Assembly: GCF_051020955.1 (NCBI RefSeq)
Contig: NW_027476188.1
Coordinates: 186,001-250,000 of the forward strand
Length of the DNA: 64,000 nt
Direction of reading: 5' to 3'
Source: Megalopta genalis
Lineage: Eukaryota > Arthropoda > Insecta > Hymenoptera > Halictidae
Shown: positions 1 through 12,254 of the stretch, one piece after another
How the letters are laid out: each line of letters begins with the position of its first letter
Position numbering within the stretch: position 1 is the first letter of the stretch
Notes under the pieces: model-generated
The model's input: the letters and a program-made list of their open reading frames with translations, nothing else
Databases searched by the model: none
What the model was told of the DNA's origin: nothing
Translations under genes and position numbers: made by a program

Positions 1-606
1 CCGGCGTATGAAATCACCGTGATTCTGTGGAACGAAGTATTCCCTTTCCAACGAATCCAAGAACGTTGATCTGCGATACTTTGTTGCAAATTTATAGCAG
101 TTTTGAAAAAAAGTATACAAGATTAATGTGATTTCTGAGGTCGTGGAATTCTAGGCGAACATTTTTCGAAATTCAGAATACCATAACTTCGTTAAAAAAT
201 ATCGTAGGGTGGTGTTTTTCTACTCATTTTAGAAGTCCAATTTCCCAGTTTCGTAGCATCTTAATTCTCCTGTTTTATAAATTTTATTTCGTTAATACCC
301 TGCACTGTAAATAAAAATGGTTCCGTCCTGTCGATTTCTCATATTCGCATAGATCTGAGTGGTTCAAAAAATTGTTTGGCAAACGCAATCACAATTATTT
401 TAACGAACGAAGTCTCCCCTTTCGAATGAGCCCGAAAGTATTGATCTATGATTTTTGTTTGCCATCGTATAGCACCTTGGATTCTCTTCCGAATGAAATT
501 CTGAAATTCAAAATACCGTAACTTTGTTAACAAAAAAAACTGTAGAATGGTGTTCTTAGATACATTTCAAAGGGTGAAATCTTCGCTTTCGCGCCGTTTG
601 GATTAT
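1..606. repeat. Segmental duplication block A1 (partner 9109-9679)
   Basis: This stretch is nearly the same as 9109-9679. Both begin around the phrase ccggcgtatgaaatcaccgt and run to the phrase tattagtgcc, with small indels; the partner lacks about 50 bp near 9267. It is the left part of the first copy of a 9-11 kb tandem duplication. The short open frames inside it are not conserved as protein between the copies, so I call no gene. Confidence 0.85.
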
Positions 607-782
607 TTAGTATTAGTGCCCGATCGCGAGTGCCTGATCTCCGTTCCTTCATGAAGTGGCTGAAACGACGAGAAACCTGGCAGAAAAGTATAAATTTCAT
701 TGTTTTGTTTCTACACTTTTCATTGATAAGTGTTACATCGACGAGATTGCATAGCGAATATATTTTGGCCAATTGGTGTTAT

Positions 783-1131
783 TTCAATCATTTCGATGAT
801 AATTTTAATGACAATAATTTCAAGGATAATAATTTCAAAGATAATAATTTCGAGAATTATATTTCCAAAGACAACAATTTCGGAGACAACACTTTCTAGA
901 ATAACAATTACAAAGATAGTAATTTCTAGGATAACAATTTCAAAAATAATAATTTCTAGAATAATTTCTGGGATAATTTCGAAGGTAATAATTTCGAAGA
1001 TAGTAATTTCGAAGATAATGATTTCGAAGATATCAATGTCGAAGATAACAATTTTGAAGATAACAATTTCGAAAATGATAATTTCAGAATTAATAATTTC
1101 AAAGATGATAATTTCGAAGATAATAATTGAC
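783..1131. repeat. 15-bp minisatellite (GATAATAATTTCAAG type), copy A
   Basis: About 23 imperfect units of roughly 15 bp, of the form gataataatttcaag or gataacaatttcgaa. Because 15 is a multiple of 3, long frames stay open on both strands (for example repeated DNNFK); these are artefacts of the array. The same array lies at 12255-12590, so it predates the duplication. Confidence 0.9.
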
Positions 1132-1226
1132 AATTTCGGTCGAAATTATAGAAATCCTGTTAAATACAAGCAAATACTAAATAAAATATAATTTTCTTGA
1201 CATTGCGATATCTTCTGAACCGTCGA

Positions 1227-2097
1227 TTAGTTCTTTATTTTCTTGGCTACAACAGTGAAGTCACGATGCTCCTTCCCTATTCTCTTGCGGAACGATACGT
1301 CACTATAACGAAAGCCCCTGTAATTAATCCTTTCCAAGACCTTTAAGCGGCACCTCCTCGCGATGATCTGCGCGTAATTGGAAGTCATGATTGCAGTCAC
1401 TAACTTCGGTATGCTCAGAAAATTATGGATCACGCTATTAATTCCAGTGTCAGATATCGGTACTTTCACTTGCTGTCCATTATTCAGCGCATTGGCAACC
1501 TCCACGGACACGGACACTAAGCCCTCGCCAATTTTTCGCTGCTGCATCTCCGGCAGCGTAGCCAGGAACATCAACTCCATAATACAATCAATATTATAAT
1601 ATTTGAATAAATTTATCTTGCTGTGTATAGCAATCAGAAAATCTACGTAGCCCCTGGCCCGGTGATGTACGCAATTATCCTTGAATCTTTCAAGCCAACT
1701 CTTTTGGCAAGGTCGCCAGAGGACCGGGCGATGTCGACGAAACGGTGGGCGCCCACACGGACGTCGCGGGTTAGTTACAGGATCTCTCGGCATCGGATGA
1801 TCTCTCAATATCTTAATTTTATTGAGAACAACACCAACAACTTCCCCAGTCTTGACGTCGACTGCAACAATGCTGACACCGTCTTTAGCAATTTCCACAC
1901 AGAGCTCCTCGAGCGCTCTGACGCTACAAGGCGCCGATATCAGATTTACGGCTTTGCAGATGCTCTCGTTGGGGAAAAAGCTTTTCCTTATTACTTGTAA
2001 TGCTCCCTCCAAAGTATCCTCCGTCAGAGACTCGAACCCGATTTCTCCACCTTCTATGGAGCCCCACTCAATGCAGGATTCAGTATTAGTTCTGGAA
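1227..2097 (-). CDS. Arylalkylamine N-acetyltransferase-like (GNAT), 3'-terminal exon, copy A
   Basis: The minus-strand frame is open from an intron acceptor to a stop at 1227 and encodes about 290 residues. The acceptor is a pyrimidine-rich tract, tttcttttcgttcag, ending at 2098, so the exon begins at 2097 with one base of a split codon. Frame upstream of that point is open but has no ATG, so the first exon(s) lie further right and were not found. Features of the GNAT fold are visible: an early segment like EGALQVIRKSFFPNESIC; the beta4/alpha3 acetyl-CoA motif FLATLPEMQQRKIGEGL, which fits Q/R-x-x-G-x-G; and a late segment YAQIIARRCRLKV typical of insect AANAT-like proteins, where it precedes the end of the fold. 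Insect AANATs acetylate dopamine, serotonin or other amines in the cytosol, but many paralogues have unknown substrates. The frame has no internal stop, so the copy looks intact over this exon. Family assignment is by motif memory; the substrate cannot be stated. Confidence 0.75.
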
Positions 2098-2200
2098 CTG
2101 AACGAAAAGAAACAATTAATTAGTATGCATGTAATATTAAACGGTATATTAAACGACGGAAGCTTTAATCGAATCAAGTTTCCAGAAACGTTTGGAGATA

Positions 2201-3034
2201 CAGTAATGTCTTCCTAACTGACGCTCGGATTACGCACAGAAATGGACAATCTGGGAAGAGGAGACACGATTACTCGAGCCTCGCGGCTCGTTTTTATAGT
2301 TATCGGTGAATCGACAACTTTGTAGACGACTCGTTTTTATAAGCGAATAGATTGGAAATATCTATACGCCAGGATTAAACACATTTTTCCGTTCCGAAAA
2401 ACTTGCAATTTCTCGATCCATCCGTTTCGAATGGCACGATGTTTCAATGCGCATACTTCTAAATTCATAATTTCGAAATTATCTGGTTTCTGTAGTTTCT
2501 GATTTTTAAGATTCCAATTCCAATTCAAATCAAATTGACGGTTTTTAAATTCTCTGATTTATAAATTTACAATTTCGAAGTCAGCTGATTTCTATATGAT
2601 CAAATTTTTAAGATTTCAATTTCTAAATTCTTTGATTTATAAATTCACGATTTTTCAGTTTTCTGAAATTTTAATTGTTATCAACTGGTTTCTAAATGTT
2701 CTAGTTCTTACCGTTTCGATTTCTGAATTGTTTGATTTCTGCATTTACGCTTTTTAAGATTTCCGACTCTTAAATTTACAAATTTTTAAATCATCTGCTT
2801 CCCAAATTTTCTAAATCTTATCATTTTAATTTCTAAATTCTTTGATTTACAAATTCACGATTTTTAAGTTCTCCGATTTCTATATATATATAAATGTACA
2901 TTTTTTAAATTATCTAGTATTTAAATTTTCTAATTTTCAAGATTTCAATTTACAAATTTGAATAATCGTATCTCCTCTTCCCGACTTGTCCATCTTCGTG
3001 CACTATCCGAGCGTCAATTAGGGAGAATTCTCCG
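2201..3034. mobile_element. TIR element with AT-rich core, TA target site, copy A
   Basis: The left end reads TA|cagtaatgtcttcctaac and then gacaatctgggaagaggag and gcctcgcggctcg. The right end is the inverse, tctcctcttcccgacttg, gagcgtcaattagggag and tctccg|TA. Both ends match the MITE family described at 63390-63655. The roughly 500-bp core is made of short degenerate units around ttctgatttataaatttaca. No transposase frame is present. TA flanks suggest a Tc1/mariner-type source. The element is shared with 13682-14304, so it was inserted before the duplication. Confidence 0.7.
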
Positions 3035-3339
3035 TATCCGGCCAAAATAGAGGTTGACTCATATCTCGATGAAAAATATATTTTATTTATAAATATTTAA
3101 ATTCGTAAAAATAAATTGTCTTTCTTATACCCGACACACGGAAAACATTAGTCAAAACAAGTGACTGAAGAATGTTCGCGGAAGAATATAGCAAAAATGT
3201 ACGTACCATTCCATTTTAGTTCACTAAGAAATTCTCACTATACTTCACTGGGAAAATTAACTGAGAAAATTCGCCGAGGTCTTCGCACTGATCACTGCTG
3301 CACTGATCACAGAATGAGTGTTTCCGTTGACATCGGCAG

Positions 3340-3520
3340 GGTATTTATACTGTCCTTGCTAAAGGACAGAACGTCCTAATCAGCAAAGACGAACAATGAC
3401 AAAAGGATACTACCCGAAAAAAAATGCGCCAGGTATGAAAACGTCTCCCGTGGAAAATCATTAGCCACCGCGGCCGGCTATCAGGTAAGCACGTGTACCT
3501 GCGATGACCGGTCGTGTCAT
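3340..3520. repeat. Diverged internal repeat, first copy (second at 4600-4770)
   Basis: This stretch shares an ordered series of phrases with 4600-4770: cttgctaaaggacagaac versus cttgctgaagaacagaga; gacgaacaatg in both; aaaatgcgccaggtatgaaa versus aagatgccgggcgtgaaaat; then ggccggctatcag versus gaccggccatcag. Similarity is moderate. What it derives from is unknown. Both members recur in the second duplication block, near 14640-14790 and 15610-15770. Confidence 0.55.
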
Positions 3521-3710
3521 ACGGATTTTACAAGGATCGGTTCGTTCGGTTAAATTAAAAGAAAAAGAACAGCGGCGGATTAGGCCGAGCTAGTGGAAAT
3601 GAGTCAATTGAAGGAACCATCGTAAACAGGCTCGCACCGAGCCTTGATGAAAATTATGATTTGCAAGGGAAAGCAGAACCTACGGGGACTAATTAGGGCC
3701 TGGTTATTTA

Positions 3711-3992
3711 CAGTACCTTTGTTATTGGATATATTTACAGGGTGAAGTTATCGAAAACATGTTCCTACAAAAGTTGTTTAGCATGAAAGGGGGCATTCGA
3801 TGGTATGAAGAATTTTCCTGCAGGTATAGTGATGCGGGAGATATCCAAGTGGAATTAATGTTTTCAAATGTCATCTTTGTATAGCGATGCCGAGAGATCT
3901 GTTACATACGAAAAATATAAGGATATGAAACAGTTATTACATTATGTAACGCCTGTGCATCATGACTATTTCAAAACACCGCCACATAAAGA
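3711..3992. other. Segment present only in duplication copy A
   Basis: Relative to copy B (junction near 15008), about 280 bp are extra here, between ggttatttac and taaataaataataac. It contains no clear coding frame and no evident terminal repeats. It is an insertion in A or a deletion in B; the direction cannot be told from this window. Confidence 0.55.
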
Positions 3993-5734
3993 GAGTAAAT
4001 AAATAATAACAATATCTTATTTTAAGTTTAACAATATATAAATATATTTAATGTTCAAAATAAGAAACGAGACTCCTATTTTATTTATTGTAATTATTAA
4101 TAAACAAAATTATATGGATTAATAGAAAATATATTTCGAATGATATTTAAAATTTCATAATTGAAATTAAATGATTATTACAATTGACTAATTATGAAAA
4201 TGATGTAAGTCCATTTAAAGCCAGCAAACATGTATTACTTTGGTTAAATTTGATAAATTAGTAGTATTTTATTTTTTTATACATAATATAACAGCTGTCT
4301 GTTGAAACGAACAACGTGATATTATTTCATGTAGTAAAATGATATAAATGCAATGCATATGCGACAAATGAACGCAAGTCGCTAGCTGAAATCTACACAT
4401 GCATTCGACTGTGCACTAGCAAAAGTCCAGAAAAGCTGTTATTGAAATTAATTTCTCAATGCCATAAATAAAGTTTTTATTTTCAAATAAAACTTTTTTT
4501 AATAATCGCTCTATTTGTCATAGCGTGTCATAGCGTATTAGGGATTTCAATTTTGTATCGCGCCTCGGGCACCAGTACGCATTAATCCGCCAATGCTTGG
4601 GAGGGCTCTTTATTTCGCCCTTGCTGAAGAACAGAGAACTCGTATTCGTCAAGGACGAACAATGCCGGCGAAAAAGATGCCGGGCGTGAAAATGCCTCGC
4701 GAATACAACCCTTGGTCGCCGAGACCGGCCATCAGCTATATGTATACAGTGAGTCCCACTGACATTCGAACACTTCTCAAGGCGCAATTTTAACTTTTTT
4801 AAAATTAGAGTAGACGATTTGAATTTTTTTTTAGATCATAGAGGGACCTGTATAATAGACAATGTTACAATTTTGCTATTACATGCTTGGAATGACAAAA
4901 CAAAGTAAAAGTCTCTCGTTGTTTAACTTTCTTATCTGAAGAAGCTATTTTTGATCACTTTTAGGCTAATTTTGCCGATTTTGCCGATTTTTCGAACTTC
5001 GAGATATTTAACTAATGAATGTTTAATAAAATATTTATAAATAATTTCAATATATATCATTAGTTAATTATATTTATTAATAATGATAAAATCTATAAAT
5101 TTCGAATACTTCTTTTGAAATATGAAGGTTAATTATTTAAAAATAAAAAAGGATGTTTATATTATGAAATCTAACGAAAATGTAAAAAATGCGTCTTGTT
5201 GATCTCGGTAAGTTATACGCATGCTGAAAATTTCATTGAAATCGTTTAACGCAATGGTAAGTTACAAACGTTAAAAGATTGTAAAAATTGCAAATTTCTC
5301 ACACTTCTTGATAAAAAGTGCGATTTTTGCGATCATTAATTATTTACAGCTCGTACGAAGGTCAACCGATTTCAGTGAAATTTTTAGAATGTACATAACT
5401 TATCGTTATCTAAATAATAAATGTATAATTATAATTATTAATATTATACAAATAATAAATTAAATTTTTTAAAATAAAAAAAACACCATTTTCAAAATAA
5501 ACCAATGAGAAACGATTAAGATTTCCGAATGATTCAATTTGTATTGCGCTTGTCCTCCCGATGATGAATTGTAGACAATATCGATCTATCCGTGGGAAGC
5601 AGTATTTTCGTGAAAACGTTACTCTCCCTTATACATTTTAGTATTTTACAGTATTATATATCGTCCGCATCTGTTCACCAAAAGTCGAGTCGCAGGCGAG
5701 TTTTCGTCGAGTCCCTCATTTCAAGAAATATATT
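3993..5734. other. AT-rich DNA; no gene recognised
   Basis: The left part is shared with copy B as far as about 16055. A short plus-strand frame at 4593-4793 and the overlapping minus-strand frame at 4518-4787 are both altered by indels in copy B, so neither looks constrained. From about 5050 to 5734 the sequence is unique AT-rich DNA with nothing recognisable. Confidence 0.5.
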
Positions 5735-6105
5735 TCGCTACCAATATTTTAGGGCATCGTTGGTCAGAATTAAAATTTTTCGTTGAAGATTGTCTCAATT
5801 TTTGTTTCATTATCTATTAATTAATAATTGATGATTATTTCATTGGAAATTCTATAGAAATCTTTAGAATACAAATTTTATTTTACATATAAATAAATAT
5901 AAATTTGAAATGATTATGTCTAAAAATATAGCAGCAATTTTCTTTCAAAAAGAATGCTTTCGTTGCCTCGCGGCTCGTTTTTATAGTTGGTGGCAATCGT
6001 TAACTATAAAAACGAACCGCAAAGCTCGAATAATTGTATCTCCTCTTCCCAAATTGTCCATTTTTGTTTCTAAGGCTGAGCATCAATTAGGGAGAATTTA
6101 CTGTA
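5735..6105. repeat. Repeat block shared with 17946-18313
   Basis: From accaatattttagggcatc through to the MITE end at 6103, this block matches 17946-18313 closely, including the phrase atgtctaaaaatatagcagc. It is a separate dispersed duplication whose partner lies close to the 17.5-kb exon. Confidence 0.85.
5969..6103. mobile_element. MITE fragment: inner hairpin plus right TIR
   Basis: It holds the inner palindrome around cctcgcggctcgtttttata and its inverse actataaaaacgaaccgc, then tctcctcttcccaaattg and tcaattagggagaatttactg followed by TA. The outer left TIR is missing, so this is a truncated copy. Confidence 0.7.
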
Positions 6106-6560
6106 CACATAACAATTCCATACTTGATATATAAGGAAATTCATTTATTTAATAATAAGAAAGATATGTATTTAATGTATCAAGAATGAAAAAAATAATT
6201 GAAATAATTTTTAATTATTTATTTAATATTTTCGGGGTTATTTTTATTAAAATTGTATAATTGGTATAACTGCGGAATCGAATGATGCGTGAGCAGTGAA
6301 AATCAATGTATTCGATGATCGGATGATGAATGAGAAGTGAGAGGCGATTGAAATTGTTATTTACATATATAGAATTTTGAGCGTGAAATTAGCGTAAATA
6401 TTCGCGTGTATATTTTAATCTTTTGTATAATCAATTGACAATATAAATTTATCAAATTTGATTATCAACAGTATACAACAATTCTGAAATTTCTTTGACA
6501 TTTTGTTTTTATTGAAAATTCCTTAATAACATATTATTTAATATCATCGAAATTGAAATT
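6106..6560. repeat. Direct repeat, copy 1 (copy 2 at 7934-8375)
   Basis: Starting at cacataacaattccatac, the sequence is repeated with small differences at 7934-8375, in both cases directly after a MITE right end. The pair therefore arose by duplicating the MITE plus its flank. Confidence 0.85.
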
Positions 6561-7756
6561 GCTGTCAATTTTCGCATTAGCATTGCTGAAATTAACATTC
6601 GTATTAATTACTATAAAATTAACACATAAGCTATGTAGTCCGGCTAGAATTTACTATTGTTATAATTTATAGTATTTACTATTATAAATCGATAAAATAT
6701 GATTATCAACAATATTGAACAATTATAATTAACAACACCGAAAGTTTTTCGACGGCTCGATTTTTATTTCGAACATCATGAATTTCACTGGTAAATCGAT
6801 ATATGTATAGCTGTGTAAACAGAATTCGTGCACAATCTGAGCGTCAATTAGGGTGGATTTACTGCACCGTACGGTAAATTGCACGGGAGACCGAGCGGCC
6901 GGGCACGGTCATTAGCCAAGAAAACGTAGATTGTTGCGTACATTGTTTTCTTGTTCATTTACAAGAATGCGTACAGTCCGCGGACCTTCCAGCGGATTGG
7001 GCAGAGGAAACGTTCACCCCTTAAGGTACCGTTACGGCCATTCACGATCGAAGAGAATACAAATAAGAATTTCTTGGTTAATCTCCCCCACCATTATTCA
7101 CCCGTAATCAATAGACTAGAATGCCGTGCTGATGATGGGCAGAACATTGTCCGATGGGGGAAGGGGCAAGCAGAAATTAAAATCAGAAATTCTAGCATAC
7201 CCAAATACGTGACATGAACGGTCGGTTCTTAGGACCGGTTGTAAAATTATAAGGACTTTCAAGGGGCCAGACCCAGGATCTCGACTTTGATACTTTTAAG
7301 ACCGGTCCTCGAGTTTATGGCACGCATTATATTATTATATATATATTTAATGATAAAAGTTCTTTCTTTTTCACTTAAAAATCGATGTAAATATCGACAT
7401 TAAGATGCGATCCTTTGCGATCATCGAGAACGAATCTTTAACCCAGGCACGGTTGTTCTAGTCGACGACTTTTCGAATTGTATTGTAAAAGTGTTTACAT
7501 ACCTCACTGATTAATATCTATACGATGGAACTTGAAAAATCGATGATTATATCGAGAAATAACGAATAGTATAAACAAATAGTTTTGTTGAATAGCATGT
7601 ACAAAGCATCGAATCTGATCATCGATATCTTATAATATTCGTTTTAAAACATTGTTCGTATCACCTATATTTTTTAGATATTTCCACGTTTCCATATACA
7701 TTCATAGTACATTGTATATTAAATTCTTCCCAATTTTCTTTCGGCTTCTAAAGAAA
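6561..7756. other. No gene recognised; contains a MITE end relic
   Basis: An isolated right end of the same MITE family lies at about 6822-6872 (gcacaatctgagcgtcaatt, then tttactgca). The rest, including a more GC-rich patch around 6880-7290, shows no frame that I can support. Confidence 0.5.
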
Positions 7757-7931
7757 AATGGGCAATTTGGAAATAGGAGATACGGTTATTCGAGCCTTGC
7801 AGCTCCTTTTTATAGATACCGATTGTCAGCAACTATAAAAACCAGTTCCAAGGCTCGATTAATCGTATCTTCTCTTCCCAAATTATCCATTTTTGTTTCT
7901 AAGCTGAGCATCAATTAGGGAGAATTTACTG
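7757..7931. mobile_element. MITE, partly complete copy
   Basis: The copy reads gggcaatttggaaataggag, then the inner hairpin pair cgagccttgcagctcctttt and aaaaaccagttccaaggctcg, then cttctcttcccaaattatcc and the right end tttactg|TA. The outer left terminus is missing or diverged. Confidence 0.7.
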
Positions 7932-7933
7932 TA

Positions 7934-8375
7934 CACATAACAATTCCATACCTGATATATAAGGAAATTCATTTATTTAATAATAAGAAAGCTATGTATT
8001 GAGTGTGTTAAGAATGAAAAAAATAATTGAAATAATTTTTAATTATTTATTTAATATTTTCGGGATTATTTTTATTAAAATTGTATAATTAGTATAAATG
8101 CGGAAACGAATGATGCGTGATCAATGTATTCAATGATCGGATGATGAATGAGAAGTGAGAGGCGATTGAGATTGTTATTTACATATGTCGAGAATTTTGT
8201 GCGTAAAATTAGCGTAAATATTCGCTTGTATATTTCAAGTTTTTGTATAATCAATTGACAAAATAAATTGATGAAATTTGATTATCAACAGTATTGAACA
8301 ACTCTGAAAATTCTTCGACATTTTGCTTTTATTGAAAATTCCTTAATAACATATAATTTAATATCATTTTTTTTA
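7934..8375. repeat. Direct repeat, copy 2 (copy 1 at 6106-6560)
   Basis: It matches 6106-6560 from cacataacaattccatac to ataacatataatttaatatc, with scattered substitutions and small indels. Confidence 0.85.
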
Positions 8376-9108
8376 AACATATAAAAAAATAAGGTAACAT
8401 CTACATATCGCAATTAAAAAAGGGCTGTTCCGCTCTAAAAGAAAATAGGAAAAGGGGATAAAGAGTTCACGTTTTATTATACACATTATTTCAATATCTG
8501 ATAAATTTGATGAATATACAAGAAAATAGAATAACATCAGGATGTCGTTGTTAAAGTGGCAGTTTCACAGTGCAGAAAATAAAAAGGAGAATATTTTGTC
8601 CAGGAGCAATTAAAATTATGAAATAAAATTGTCCGACATTCGTACCGGCGATTCTTGTCAACCAGCGCTAAAAATCATCGAAAAATCGTAAATTATCCGT
8701 CGCGACGCGTGCTCTTATTATCCGTTTTATTATCCGTCGACGACAAGCCAGAACTAGCGTAATCGTCTAACTCCTGCGAAATTTGCCCTAATCGCTATCA
8801 TCTGAAGCTCTAGTGACTCCGTGTCATTGTTACAAGTGCGCCAACGATATTTCACCAAGTTCTGATTTGCTGGATCAACCGAAACTTGCTGGACCAATTG
8901 AATTTCGGCGGCTGGGGGTCGCGCGAACATGATAATCACATTTCCGATTCGGCGCGAATATTTTTGGCTCTGTGCACTGCCGGCACTACACCATAAATCG
9001 CACGAAACGAAAAATGGTTCGATGGAACTCGAGCGATAAGCGAAAATGGAACATTGTTGGTCGTTTTTCGAATTCGCGTGCTTCTAATATGTTCGAAACG
9101 TTTCTCCG
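8376..9108. other. No gene recognised
   Basis: Mixed-composition DNA between the direct repeat and the second duplication block. A 61-codon minus-strand frame at 8754-8939 has no family features that I recognise and no paralogue in this window. Confidence 0.5.
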
Positions 9109-9679
9109 GCGTACGAAATCACCGTGATTCTGTGGAACGAAGTATTCCCTTTCCAACGAGTCCAAGAACATTGATCTGCGATATTTTGTTGCCAATTCAT
9201 GGCAGTTTTGAAAAAAAGTGTCCAAGGTTAGTGTGATTTCTGTGGTCGTGGAATTCTAGGCGAACATTTTTTAGGGTGGTGTTCTTCGACTCATTTTAAA
9301 AGTCCAAGTTTCCAGTTTCGTAGCATCTTAATTCTTCTGTTTAATAAATTTTATTTCGTTAATACCCTGCACTGTAAATACAAATGTTTCCGTCTTGTCG
9401 ATTTCTCATATTCGCATACGTCTGAGTGGTTCAAAAAATTGTTTAGTTCACAATTATTTTAACGAACGAAGTCTCCCCTTTCGAATGAGCCCGAAAATAT
9501 TGATCTATGATTTTTGTTTGCCATCGTATAGCACCTTGGATTCTCTTCCGAATGAAATCCTGAAATTCAAAATATCGTAACTTTGTTAACAAAAAAAACT
9601 ATAAAATGGTGTCCTTAGATACATTTCAAAGGGTGAAATCTTAGCTTCCGCGCCGTTTGGATTATTCAGTATTAGTGCC
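9109..9679. repeat. Segmental duplication block B1 (partner 1-606)
   Basis: This is the second copy of block A1, from ccggcgtacgaaatcaccgt to attagtgcc. At 9680 the match to copy A stops and resumes at 12087. Confidence 0.85.
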
Positions 9680-9857
9680 TTTGTATCTTTAAGACCCCCC
9701 ATTCTAAGTAGAGATGGTAATTTTTTGGTTATTTTCAAATTCACATTTCTCTCATAATTTAAACTTTTCATAGCGATTGAAATGACTATGATCTGATAGA
9801 ATGAAGTCTCCTCTTTCCATTGGGACCAAAAACAGTGATCTACTAGCTTTCCTTGCC

Positions 9858-9955
9858 ATTTTCTGCCATTTTACACCATTTTATGCTACTTTATCCCATT
9901 TTATGCAATTTTAGGCAATTTTATGCTATTTTATACCATTTGATGCCATTTTCTG
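9858..9955. repeat. About 11-bp tandem repeat (CCATTTTATGC type)
   Basis: Roughly nine imperfect units such as ccattttatgc, ccattttacac and caattttatgc follow one another. It is simple minisatellite DNA. Confidence 0.75.
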
Positions 9956-10488
9956 TGTACGGAAATTATTCGAAATTCAAGCAATGGATTTTCAAAAACA
10001 TGTAATTCGCTATCCTCTCTACAATGATTGCAACTCTGTTACATAACGAATGTATTAGAGGCTGAGCAAAGCCGCTAATAGGATTCACGTCTGCATGCAA
10101 TTCTGTTAAAGGGGTTTAATTGATTATTTTAGTTGCAGTCTGTTAATATCCGTTTTAACACGAGACCGCAAGCTTCTGTTAATCCATTAGATCGCGACGC
10201 GGATCGGAAATTACAGTGAGAACGCAGCAGTCAATCGGATGTGTGCACCACTTTGATTATTCCTCTATTGTAACTACATATCCGTATTTACAAACTTCCC
10301 TTTTTATTTATCATCGTATTATATTCATAAAATTCTGAACATTTCTTTATCGTTGCGTCAATATTTATTTTTAAAGAAATTGAAAACATACTGCAAAATT
10401 TGTTATCAATGAAGCAGACTGAGAATTTATTAATTGCTCAAGAATTTGTATACATTTGTCTACGACAAATGATACAAATTATTAACAT

Positions 10489-10600
10489 TATATTTACAAT
10501 GAATTATGAACAATTTTATTACAGCAACAATTGTTGACAATATATTTACAATGAATTACGAACAATTTTATCACAACAACAATTGTTAACAAGCCACAAT
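10489..10600. repeat. Tandem duplication of about 53 bp
   Basis: The phrase tatttacaatgaattatgaa, followed by caattttattacagcaaca, recurs once as tatttacaatgaattacgaa and caattttatcacaacaaca. It has no evident function. Confidence 0.7.
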
Positions 10601-11339
10601 TATTAATAGCGAGAACTTTGTATAATTATGATATTTGCATATTTTGAAAGCGTACGTTGCTAAAAAGTAATTGTCGATTTTGGGTTAGCTTTCGTCATAG
10701 AGCATTTATTAGGCGATAAAGTCGTTCCAAATCTTGTTCTTTTAATAATAATCTACGAAAAGTAAGATCAATTGTTAATAATGGCAATAGAATTTTATAA
10801 ATTTATGACGAAACATCATTATTCAAATGCAAAATGGTGGAATCATCGGAAGCCAAATTCGGTCATATTATAGAGTTTGTATTTGTATGTCGCGATCGAC
10901 GTAGACAATTTGTATTTAACACAACCAAGCTGTGGATAATAACACAAGATAATCACAATAGCTAATAACGAAAAGAAAAGTGCTAATCGTGCGAACCGTT
11001 CGGTTTCCCTTTGGAGCGGCTTCGCGGATTGAATCCATTGAATCTAAATCGTCTAAACAAACTGCAGTCAACCGAATTGTTACTGCTAATCAAATCGGAC
11101 GCACCAAAACCGCCGTCGCGCCGGTGTAAATGAAATTCAACGTGGCAGGCGAATTGGATTGGAATTATACGTTTCTAATTCCGCGTGTACGCGGGACATT
11201 ACCAAGGTTCGATTAACCGCTGGCTAGTTCGAACGTGAAAACGACAAACCTCCGGACAGTGTTAATAACGGCGTCGTTTAAACCACTCTACAATAATCCA
11301 TAGATCGCCGATTGGAATACAAACTGTTCCGAAATAACA

Positions 11340-11880
11340 ATCAAGATATCGCATTTCAAAAATCGAAACATTTAGGTACCATAATCTGAAAAATTAAAAA
11401 TTACAAATTCGAAAATCGAAGAATTTAGAAATCGGAATCTCAAAAATTAAAACATTTAGGAATCAGATGATTTCAAAATTCTAAATTTAAAAATCAAATG
11501 ACATAAAAATCGTGAATTTAAAAATCAAAGAATTTATAAATTGCAATCTTAAAAATCAAATAACATAAAAATCGAAGAATTTATAAATTGAAATCTTAAA
11601 AATCAGGAAATTTAGAAACCAAATGATTTCAAAGTTGTTAATTTAGATATCAGAAGACTTAAAAATCGTGAATTTATAAATCGGACAATTCAGAAATTGA
11701 AATCTTAAAAATCGGAAACTACAGAAACCAGATAATTTCGAAATTGTGAATTTAGAAGTATGCGCATTGAAACATCGTACCTTTCAAAACGGCTGGATCG
11801 AGAAACTGCAAGTTTCTCGGAAAGGAAGAATGTGTTTAATCCCGGCGTATAAATATTTCCAATTTGTTTCTACGGCGGCA
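11340..11880. repeat. Inverted copy of the TIR-element core
   Basis: This is the reverse complement of the core of the element at 2201-3034. It includes gaagtatgcgcattgaaaca, gctggatcgagaaactgcaa and gtgtttaatcccggcgtata, in the opposite order and strand to 2360-2460. The TIR ends themselves are not found here, so it is a fragment. Confidence 0.75.
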
Positions 11881-12254
11881 TCGTTCCGCTGATATTTCAC
11901 AGAAAAAGATGTTGGTTCCGAAGGAACGGACGCGACTTATTCATCACGACCATGAATAATAATCAGAAAAGAATAACTGCGATTCCGTGCGAACTTTATG
12001 AATTCCGGAATTCTCGGCGATTTGCTTTATTTATTTTACGTCGGCGTTGCGCCGCAACAATGCAAATGTTGATGCAAATGCGCGAGTGCCTGATCTCCGT
12101 TCCTTCATGAAGTGGCTTAAACGACGAGTAACCAGGCAGAAAAGTATAAATTTCATTGTTTTATTTCTACACTTTTCATTGATAAGTCGATTGCTAAATC
12201 GACGAGATTCCAATAGCAATGCATAGCGAATATATTTTGGTCAATTGGTGTTAT

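Larger units (their letters stand above)
619..5050. repeat. Segmental duplication block A2 (partner 12087-16055)
   Basis: The block starts at gcgagtgcctgatctccg and continues collinearly with 12087-16055. It includes the 15-bp minisatellite, the acetyltransferase exon, a TIR element and AT-rich DNA. By eye, much of the non-coding DNA upstream of the exon is well above 90 percent identical, while the exon is clearly lower. This copy carries an extra segment near 3711-3992, and its TIR element is about 200 bp longer than in the other copy. Confidence 0.9.
9680..12086. other. Segment present only in duplication copy B
   Basis: About 2.4 kb separate blocks B1 and B2, whereas A1 and A2 are only about 12 bp apart. 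No coding frame is credible. The segment contains a short-unit repeat (9858-9955), a 53-bp tandem duplication (about 10489-10600) and an inverted copy of the TIR-element core (11340-11880). It is an insertion in B or a deletion in A. Confidence 0.65.

Noticed and set aside
4518..4793. Overlapping frames on both strands in the duplicated region
   Set aside because: The copy at 15602-15808 has indels that change both frames, so neither is conserved as protein.
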